This document shows, one piece after another, positions 1 through 9,229 of a stretch of DNA of 64,000 nucleotides. The number at the start of each line of letters is the position of its first letter. The first letter of the stretch is position 1. The notes under the pieces were generated by a model, which did not search any database, was not told the DNA's origin, and saw nothing but the letters and a program-made list of their open reading frames with translations. The position numbers and the translations under genes are program-made. This DNA is from QIJE01 sp048541835 (lineage in GTDB: Bacteria > SZUA-79 > Acidulodesulfobacterales > Acidulodesulfobacteraceae). The stretch lies in the NCBI RefSeq assembly GCF_048541835.1, contig NZ_JBLEOY010000002.1, forward strand, positions 496,001 to 560,000. Reading direction: 5' to 3'.

Positions 1-266
1 TGTTTGTAATTTTGTATTACGATGTGGGAGAAAAAAGATGCGGCAAGATGCTTAAGACTTGCCGAAAATATCTTCAATGGGTGCAAAACTCTGTGTTTGA
101 GGGAGAAATATCAACAGCAAAGTACGAAAAGCTGATCTATGAAATTAAAAGAATCATAAAAGATGAGGAGGGTGATTCGATAGTAACATACCTATTTAGA
201 ACAACGAAATATACGAAACGATTAGTCTATGGGAAAGATAAAAAGGCCGATATCCAATTTATATAA
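1..266 (+). CDS. cas2: CRISPR-associated endoribonuclease/integration subunit Cas2 (5' end cut by one base)
   Basis: Cas2 is the structural dimer at the centre of the Cas1-Cas2 spacer integrase. Bases 1-2 are TG followed by in-frame codons reading FVILYYDVGEKR, the standard Cas2 N-terminus with its conserved Asp in the first beta strand. The window therefore most likely begins at the second base of the start codon. The rest (QNSVFEGEI, IYEIKRIIKDEEGDS, then a basic tail) matches Cas2 in order and length, about 88 residues. cas1 is not in the window and probably lies immediately upstream. The gene ends only about 150 bp before the first repeat, so the adaptation genes sit at the leader end of the array, as expected for active acquisition. 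Confidence 0.93.
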   Translation, partial: FVILYYDVGEKRCGKMLKTCRKYLQWVQNSVFEGEISTAKYEKLIYEIKRIIKDEEGDSIVTYLFRTTKYTKRLVYGKDKKADIQFI

Positions 267-418
267 TGTATGATTATTTTCGTTAAAAATTCTGTCGATG
301 GCAGGTAGCGTGAAAATCCCCATAGATCGACAGAAAAGTCTGCGCGATTTACTTGCTTTTCAATAAACATTATTGTAGAATAAAATTAATATAGTTGATG
401 TTTGGCTATTTTATTGAT
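267..418 (+). promoter_or_regulatory. CRISPR leader with inverted repeat and candidate array promoter
   Basis: This AT-rich, non-coding stretch lies between cas2 and the first repeat. It has a 9-bp perfect inverted repeat (TCTGTCGAT at 291-299, ATCGACAGA at 326-334, 26-nt loop). A sigma70-like promoter follows: TTGCTT at 353-358, 17-nt spacer, TAGAAT at 376-381. Transcription would start near 388 and run into the array. The leader is placed at this end because the only terminal degenerate repeat lies at the opposite end (8030-8059) and cas2 abuts this side. The hairpin could be an integration-factor site or an end signal for cas2 transcription; which one is unknown. Confidence 0.7.
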
Positions 419-3400
419 CTTTTGACTCTACCTATAAGGAATTGAAACTGCATGCTTGATGGGCGTAGTGCAATGGCTTGATGGCTTTTGACTCTACCTA
501 TAAGGAATTGAAACATAAAGAATTATGGAAAATGTTAGGCACTATTACAGTCTTTTGACTCTACCTATAAGGAATTGAAACGAACAAAACAAGCCAAAAA
601 GATAGACGCCATCGTTAAAACTTTTGACTCTACCTATAAGGAATTGAAACATCGTTGGAACCCATCTGGCGATCATGATGGGTTTGGGTCTTTTGACTCT
701 ACCTATAAGGAATTGAAACCCTTAGGCGACGATGTTGAGATGTTTGAGATAATGGACTTTTGACTCTACCTATAAGGAATTGAAACTTAGAAAAAATGGA
801 GGCTGAATTGCCTCCTGATTTAACTTTTGACTCTACCTATAAGGAATTGAAACGGTGACGCTGAAGAATTTAATAAGAGAAGATATTTTCTTTTGACTCT
901 ACCTATAAGGAATTGAAACTAATAAAACCCCCATTTACCTGCCATATTTCAGACACTTTTGACTCTACCTATAAGGAATTGAAACACAGAAAGAAAGAAA
1001 AAACAGAAAGAAAATGAAAGAACTTTTGACTCTACCTATAAGGAATTGAAACTGAGACATAACACGGTTAAGTTAGCGTATTTAAAAGCTTTTGACTCTA
1101 CCTATAAGGAATTGAAACCCATTTACAGGAGTTTTAAATGTAATTGGGTCTAATCTTTTGACTCTACCTATAAGGAATTGAAACTTAATCGACAGACTTG
1201 CGAAGCCTCCAAAAATTCCGACTTTTGACTCTACCTATAAGGAATTGAAACCAGGTATGACTTTAAGCTTTTGCCTGTATAAACAAACCTTTTGACTCTA
1301 CCTATAAGGAATTGAAACATCCAAATATAATTATTATAGAAGTTGTATCCATTATCTTTTGACTCTACCTATAAGGAATTGAAACTTACTACATTGGTAA
1401 TTTACAAATTTTGAGAATAATCTTTTGACTCTACCTATAAGGAATTGAAACTCCTCCTTTCTTTCTACAAGGACCTTTTCCACTATGCTTTTGACTCTAC
1501 CTATAAGGAATTGAAACTACAAAAAATAAAATATATTGAAGAGTTTATCCCATCTTTTGACTCTACCTATAAGGAATTGAAACTTTTCGTCCATTTTTTT
1601 ACTCCTTTGAAATATTTGGACTTTTGACTCTACCTATAAGGAATTGAAACAAAAACTTGTTGAATCCTGGAAAGGTAGCGGGTACGACTTTTGACTCTAC
1701 CTATAAGGAATTGAAACCATAATGACCGTTATGAGACATAACATCGTTAAGTTCTTTTGACTCTACCTATAAGGAATTGAAACACTTTAGCGTATTTATA
1801 CGCCAGTTGACCATTTGTAAAACCTTTTGACTCTACCTATAAGGAATTGAAACAGGGACGTAAGACCAAATCGCTATATTTTGCTTTTGCCTTTTGACTC
1901 TACCTATAAGGAATTGAAACTCGCATATGGAAATATATTTCTGTTCCACCCACTCTCTTTTGACTCTACCTATAAGGAATTGAAACTATGTTAGAAGGGC
2001 GTCAATTATTTTGTCGTCCTCCTCTTTTGACTCTACCTATAAGGAATTGAAACGTTTCCCTATTTCTTTGGGCACTTACTTCGTACCCACTTTTGACTCT
2101 ACCTATAAGGAATTGAAACATAATATACCGGAACAAATAGCTCCATTCGTCTCTTCTTTTGACTCTACCTATAAGGAATTGAAACCTTTGCAAAAGAGAC
2201 CACTCTCTTTCGCAATTTCTTCTTTTGACTCTACCTATAAGGAATTGAAACACATTAGTCGGTAAAAATTTAGTGGTGCTTGTTTCAATCTTTTGACTCT
2301 ACCTATAAGGAATTGAAACATTATAGGATACCCGCCAGATGCAGTATTTGCAGGTAAAACTTTTGACTCTACCTATAAGGAATTGAAACCGAGGAGGAAT
2401 TGTATGTTTGGTCTCGACATGAAACTTTTGACTCTACCTATAAGGAATTGAAACAATCTGATGACGTATTCCATCTTTTCATTATCTTTCACTTTTGACT
2501 CTACCTATAAGGAATTGAAACTCAGTTCGGTGGGGGAAATTAGGGATATAGGCAAATCCTTTTGACTCTACCTATAAGGAATTGAAACATGGGAGGTAAT
2601 TTTCAATGTATTTAATTTTTTGTATCTTTTGACTCTACCTATAAGGAATTGAAACACCTTCAATTATTGCGTATTAAAAAAAATGGATAAAACTTTTGAC
2701 TCTACCTATAAGGAATTGAAACCGTTAAAAAAAACCTCTATGTCGGTAACACGATTTCCTTTTGACTCTACCTATAAGGAATTGAAACTTATTATGGATA
2801 AAACGACCTGTTTCCCTGGCTTTACTTTTGACTCTACCTATAAGGAATTGAAACTCGTCTTTCCAGACGTAGAGGTCTTTGTTGTATCCGGCTTTTGACT
2901 CTACCTATAAGGAATTGAAACACATCTTTCTTGTTAGGCACTTTGATAGTGCCTAACCTTTTGACTCTACCTATAAGGAATTGAAACTGGCTTCATCAGG
3001 CAAAAATCTTAAAAAGTATTTCTCTTTTGACTCTACCTATAAGGAATTGAAACTCATATTCCTTTTTATTAGGCACTTTGATAGTGCCTAACTTTTGACT
3101 CTACCTATAAGGAATTGAAACATATTATCAGGTATAAAGGTTAATAAAAATTCCATGGCTTTTGACTCTACCTATAAGGAATTGAAACGGTGCAAATACT
3201 TGGCACCCAAAAGTTATAAACTTACTTTTGACTCTACCTATAAGGAATTGAAACCTACCCGTTACAACGACTTCTATTTTATTGCTATTCCTTTTGACTC
3301 TACCTATAAGGAATTGAAACTCAACAATCACCCCCCTCAGCCTCTTCGGGTGGGTTCCTTTTGACTCTACCTATAAGGAATTGAAACAAAATGCGATGTG

Positions 3401-6400
3401 ATAAACTGCATACATAACAATTAACTTTTGACTCTACCTATAAGGAATTGAAACATGGGCAGCTTAATACCCAAAAATTTGCGAATAAAACTTTTGACTC
3501 TACCTATAAGGAATTGAAACCCTTAAGCGTTTAAATTAACTTCGATTAAAGTTGTTGCTTTTGACTCTACCTATAAGGAATTGAAACAGTACGCCTTAAA
3601 ACGCCTCCTATGCGTTTCTTTAACTTTTGACTCTACCTATAAGGAATTGAAACAGTACGCCTTAAAACGCCTCCTATGCGTTTCTTTAACTTTTGACTCT
3701 ACCTATAAGGAATTGAAACTCGTACCCGCTCCATTTCCATGCTTGAAGAAGTCTATCTTTTGACTCTACCTATAAGGAATTGAAACTACATTTAAATCAT
3801 CTCCTTTTTTTATAAGTTAGGTCTTTTGACTCTACCTATAAGGAATTGAAACTGACTTTTCTAATTTGGACGAAGACAGGAGAGGAAACTTTTGACTCTA
3901 CCTATAAGGAATTGAAACACAATTCTATACGCCCACCGGCGTAAGATTGTCGGACTTTTGACTCTACCTATAAGGAATTGAAACTATTGTACACTTCTGT
4001 TTACTTCTGCCACAGGCAAGGCTTTTGACTCTACCTATAAGGAATTGAAACTCTTTAGCTTTTTCTACATCTTTAGTTCCTTCGTCCTTTTGACTCTACC
4101 TATAAGGAATTGAAACAGCACGCCTTAAAACGCCTCCTATGCGTTTCTTTAATCTTTTGACTCTACCTATAAGGAATTGAAACTCGTTAAGTTATTGTAT
4201 TTAAAAGGGATTATAAAAACTTTTGACTCTACCTATAAGGAATTGAAACAAGTTCCAACACTTGTTATATTTGGTTGAGTTGCTGTCTTTTGACTCTACC
4301 TATAAGGAATTGAAACATCCAAATATAATTATTATAGAAGTTGTATCCATTATCTTTTGACTCTACCTATAAGGAATTGAAACAAAAATAGTGAACTAAA
4401 CGAAGTATTTAGAGCTTGCGCTTTTGACTCTACCTATAAGGAATTGAAACGTCTAATCCTTTTAACTTTATCAAATCGTTTAAAACTCTTTTGACTCTAC
4501 CTATAAGGAATTGAAACTTCGTTGGGCTAAACCCCAACGTCGTATCCCTTTAAACTTTTGACTCTACCTATAAGGAATTGAAACTTCGTTGGGCTAAACC
4601 CCAACGTCGTATCCCTTTAAACTTTTGACTCTACCTATAAGGAATTGAAACTTCCTGCTCCAGGATTTAAAGTGTATCCTACTTTATCTTTTGACTCTAC
4701 CTATAAGGAATTGAAACGTAGCTGTAATATGAATAGAACGTTCAAGATTACCTGTCTTTTGACTCTACCTATAAGGAATTGAAACCTCAGACAGGATTGC
4801 TAATATAAAACTAAGCTAAAGGCTTTTGACTCTACCTATAAGGAATTGAAACCGATACAGTATACGCCGCCTTGCAATCTTTCAGATATCTTTTGACTCT
4901 ACCTATAAGGAATTGAAACAGATTTGCATAAAAATCTTGAATCGGAGGGATTAAGACTTTTGACTCTACCTATAAGGAATTGAAACTTTTTTTCCTCCGT
5001 TAAAATTGAATTACAATAAAACCTTTTGACTCTACCTATAAGGAATTGAAACCATTATAATAAATCTGTTGCGGTATCCAAATTATTCCTTTTGACTCTA
5101 CCTATAAGGAATTGAAACTTCCTGCTCCAGGATTTAAAGTGTATCCTACTTTATCTTTTGACTCTACCTATAAGGAATTGAAACAAGTTTAACCTTGCTA
5201 CACTTCTAACCCATTACTCAGCTTTTGACTCTACCTATAAGGAATTGAAACAGGTTTGGAAAACGGTAGATTCTCCAGCACCCCCTCCCTTTTGACTCTA
5301 CCTATAAGGAATTGAAACGTAAATTTGTCATAACAACATTTCCTGTCGAAGTTACTTTTGACTCTACCTATAAGGAATTGAAACTCACATTCGGTTGTGC
5401 AACTGTAGTGAGCGTTCCGGCTTTTGACTCTACCTATAAGGAATTGAAACATGATTATATTACAAAAAGAGATTCAAATAATTGATCTTTTGACTCTACC
5501 TATAAGGAATTGAAACGTAAAATACTTGTACCCATTTTCAGAAAACAAGCCCACTTTTGACTCTACCTATAAGGAATTGAAACGTAAAATACTTGTACCC
5601 ATTTTCAGAAAACAAGCCCACTTTTGACTCTACCTATAAGGAATTGAAACGCATTTGATATACGCCTACACTTGCTTTATTTATTCGCTTTTGACTCTAC
5701 CTATAAGGAATTGAAACTTTTATGTATTCCATATTATCCTTGTTCCAGGTAGACTTTTGACTCTACCTATAAGGAATTGAAACATAGTATAAATAGTGCA
5801 TTTTTCGCTTTCATCAATATCTTTTGACTCTACCTATAAGGAATTGAAACTCGTCCGGGATTCAGTTAACTTTTAACCCAAACGCCCTTTTGACTCTACC
5901 TATAAGGAATTGAAACTTCAAATTTTTATTTGGTTGTTTTTCAAATCCCTTTCTTTTGACTCTACCTATAAGGAATTGAAACTTTTCTATAGGTAGATTA
6001 CCTACAAATTTTTCATGGATCTTTTGACTCTACCTATAAGGAATTGAAACAGCGACTGTCGCTACCCGTTATAGTAACATCGATTTTATCTTTTGACTCT
6101 ACCTATAAGGAATTGAAACGTAAAATACTTGTACCCATTTTCAGAAAACAAGCCCACTTTTGACTCTACCTATAAGGAATTGAAACCTTACTGTCTTTGA
6201 AGCAGATGAAGCTGTACTTGGAACACTTTTGACTCTACCTATAAGGAATTGAAACCACCATTTGCGAACGACTGATAAAATTAATTCTTAACCTTTTGAC
6301 TCTACCTATAAGGAATTGAAACTGAAAAATTAGCAACTGTCATAAGTGTTATGAAGGCCTTTTGACTCTACCTATAAGGAATTGAAACAAACAATTGCCT

Positions 6401-8059
6401 ACACAGGCAACCATAACAGCAAGTGCTTTTGACTCTACCTATAAGGAATTGAAACTCGCTAAATGGAAATATTTTCATTTTTGCACCTCCTTCTTTTGAC
6501 TCTACCTATAAGGAATTGAAACCGTATTACTCTATTCGTAGCGAACCTAAGGAACAGATCTTTTGACTCTACCTATAAGGAATTGAAACATAACTTACAC
6601 CATTATAATAAATAAGAAAGTAGTTTCTTTTGACTCTACCTATAAGGAATTGAAACCGCTATGGACGTTTTCTTCTTTATAGACGCCAGTATACTTTTGA
6701 CTCTACCTATAAGGAATTGAAACTGTTGCCTTGTTCAATCTCTCAATTTTGAGAGATTTGCTTTTGACTCTACCTATAAGGAATTGAAACACGCAACCAT
6801 CGGCTACGGAACGATAGATGCAAGCCCACTTTTGACTCTACCTATAAGGAATTGAAACAGTATGGCACCTATTGTAAGGGGTAAGCTGTTCCCGGCTTTT
6901 GACTCTACCTATAAGGAATTGAAACAGCAATACATTTAGCTGTTCCCATTGATAAATTACACCTTTTGACTCTACCTATAAGGAATTGAAACGAAATACC
7001 TTTTTTATAAATCTCTTCGGATTTTAGACTTTTGACTCTACCTATAAGGAATTGAAACTTTTGTAAATCTAATCTTGTAGTAATAATTTCGTAATCTTTT
7101 GACTCTACCTATAAGGAATTGAAACATCCCTACGTCTAAAAATTCCTTCCAATTATTCATTCTTTTGACTCTACCTATAAGGAATTGAAACTAGAGGAAT
7201 ATATAAAATAGAATATTTTTCCCACGAACTTTTGACTCTACCTATAAGGAATTGAAACAGATTTTTATGCAAATCTTGAATTATGATATTTAAACTTTTG
7301 ACTCTACCTATAAGGAATTGAAACATTACAAATAAATTTGTATAAGCAGGCAAGTTATCCACCTTTTGACTCTACCTATAAGGAATTAAAACACTTTCAC
7401 CCTCTATTTTTCCCACGGTTTGATAAAACTTTTGACTCTACCTATAAGGAATTGAAACTATATACCCATATTCACATATATCGATATTCACATACTTTTG
7501 ACTCTACCTATAAGGAATTGAAACGAAAAATACGTCCGACCCTGGTCTGACCAGTTCCGACCTTTTGACTCTACCTATAAGGAATTGAAACTCTCTATAG
7601 ATCATTAGCCGTAATTTTACAGACTTTCTTTTGACTCTACCTATAAGGAATTGAAACGCTTAGAATTATTAGAAAAATAATTATCGGCAATAGTCTTTTG
7701 ACTCTACCTATAAGGAATTGAAACATCTATCAAAAAAGGGAAAAAGTTAATTTTGATTATACTTTTGACTCTACCTATAAGGAATTGAAACCTTTTTATA
7801 GTTTGTCAAGTCTTTATTTACGATTTATCTTTTGACTCTACCTATAAGGAATTGAAACTAGGATACCGTTTCATCGACTACTCTTTCTAAATTATCTTTT
7901 GACTCTACCTATAAGGAATTGAAACTTTGGGTGCTTAGCCACCCCGTTACCTTTGTTTCCTGCTTTTGACTCTACCTATAAGGAATTGAAACTTATTACG
8001 GCATCATTTTCTACATTTGTTATTTTTATCTTTTGACTCTATCTATAAGGAATTGAAAC
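419..8059 (+). CRISPR. CRISPR array, 115 repeats of 30 bp and 114 spacers
   Basis: The 30-bp repeat starts CTTTTGACTCTACC and ends GGAATTGAAAC, an 8-nt 3' handle (ATTGAAAC) typical of I-B and type III arrays processed by Cas6. I counted 115 repeat starts from 419 to 8030; start-to-start distance is 65-70 bp, giving spacers of 35-40 nt, mostly 36-37. Repeats are invariant except number 105 (7363-7392, G to A in the final GGAATTGAAAC) and the last (8030-8059, C to T in CTCTACC). Several spacers are duplicated: 14=59, 48=49 (56 differs by one base plus one extra base), 62=63, 64=71, 77=78=86. The open frames rich in FDSTYKELK on one strand and FQFLIGRVK on the other are translations of the repeat, not genes. 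Confidence 0.99.
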
Positions 8060-8132
8060 CGGTGTCTTACAATGTTCCATAAGATTTTGCTAATAAAATA
8101 AGGAAAAGTAATCATTGACAATATTGTTATGC

Positions 8133-8161
8133 TTGACATAGTAAAAAGATAGGCATACAAT
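8133..8161 (+). promoter_or_regulatory. Predicted promoter of the cas effector operon
   Basis: A near-consensus sigma70 promoter lies between the last repeat and cas6: TTGACA at 8133-8138, a 17-nt spacer, and TACAAT at 8156-8161. A second TTGACA at 8115-8120 lacks a good -10 at the right distance. The start site would fall near 8168, giving a leader of about 65 nt before cas6. No comparably good promoter was noticed in the short gaps from cas6 to the last III-D gene, so this one may drive much of the train. Confidence 0.6.
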
Positions 8162-8232
8162 TAGAAAAATAGTTGCCGAGCTATTTTATAATGCTCATCT
8201 CAATCCATATCGCATAAAAAAGAAGGGGATGT

Positions 8233-8985
8233 ATGAGGATTCTTGTTCATCTTATTTCAGATAATAATATAACAATAAGACAGAGCTATAATAATATTCT
8301 TCAGGGATTGATATATCAATATTTGGATAGAATGGACGCGGTATGGCTTCATGAACATGGTTTCGAATTCGGTAGTAGGAAGTTTAAACTTTTTGTTTTT
8401 TCTGAAATTAGGGAAAAGGGAACAGTAGATCGGAATACTCAAACCTTTACATTTTTCAACAAAATAAGTTTTTATTTATCGTCTCCGGTAGATTGGATTA
8501 TGACCCAATTTGCAGGCAATATTATCCGTGCGAGAGATCTGGATTTCGGTAACAATAAAGTGTCCGTAGAATCTATTAGTGTTATGAAGGACAGGGTAAT
8601 AGACGGTAGCTCTATAACCGTTAGCGCAATCACCCCGATTGAAGTACATTCAACTTTAATTAAACCTGATGGTAGGAAACTGACACACTACTATAGCTCG
8701 TTTGAAGATGAGTTCGGCAGGTTAATCAATAACAATATGATAAAAAAGTGGGGAGCGCTCTACAATAGAGAAGCGCCGGGCAGTATTTTAATTAGGCCTC
8801 TATATAGTGGTAACAGAAATGAGCGTGTCAGATATTTTGTCAGTAATGGCAGAAAAACTGTTATAAAAGGATGGCTTGGAAGATATAGACTGTCTGGAGA
8901 CAGGGATATCTTGAGATTCGCGCTTGACGCGGGGCTTGGAAGCCGCAATAGTCAAGGGTTTGGTATGGTGGAGATAGATAGATAG
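8233..8985 (+). CDS. cas6: CRISPR repeat endoribonuclease Cas6
   Basis: Cas6 cleaves the repeat RNA to release crRNAs that keep the ATTGAAAC 5' handle. The 250-residue protein has the expected RAMP architecture: an N-terminal ferredoxin-like domain with LHEHGFEFGSRKFKLFVFS, the usual 'LH...RKFxxFxFS' region, and a C-terminal Gly-rich loop GLGSRNSQGFGMVEI that binds the repeat. Candidate catalytic His residues are in the WLHEHG segment. The ATG follows GAAGGGG at a usable distance. It is the only Cas6 seen in the window, so it should process crRNA for both downstream effector complexes. A 244-bp gap with no convincing gene separates it from cas8b. Confidence 0.92.
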   Translation: MRILVHLISDNNITIRQSYNNILQGLIYQYLDRMDAVWLHEHGFEFGSRKFKLFVFSEIREKGTVDRNTQTFTFFNKISFYLSSPVDWIMTQFAGNIIRARDLDFGNNKVSVESISVMKDRVIDGSSITVSAITPIEVHSTLIKPDGRKLTHYYSSFEDEFGRLINNNMIKKWGALYNREAPGSILIRPLYSGNRNERVRYFVSNGRKTVIKGWLGRYRLSGDRDILRFALDAGLGSRNSQGFGMVEIDR

Positions 8986-9229
8986 AGTGCTCGGATAATA
9001 ATATTGATATTCAGAAAAGTGTTTAAGGAAAGGATAAAATATGAATTTTTTCTTGGATAAGACAAAAAGTGTTGCATAATGTTCTGGAGACATTAGGGCG
9101 ATTTTTAATAGGGACGAGATAATGGGGATACGACTAATTGATTTTGTTAAAATATTAAATTTACCTATGATCAAACTGAGAAATGGAAACATGTGAAGAT
9201 AGAATTAAATAAAAATATGGGGTTTATTT

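Noticed and set aside
787..823. Spacer with GGAGG and CCTCC considered as a ribosome site or regulatory hairpin
   Set aside because: It is an ordinary spacer in the array; any such feature belongs to its source element.
575..7550. Many small open frames on both strands within 419-8059, with repeating FDSTYKELK or FQFLIGRVK
   Set aside because: They are translations of the 30-bp CRISPR repeat joined through spacers; no ribosome sites, and the same motif in each.
8800..9192. A 130-residue minus-strand frame opposite cas6 and its downstream gap
   Set aside because: It is mostly antisense to cas6, has no family likeness, and no ribosome site was seen.
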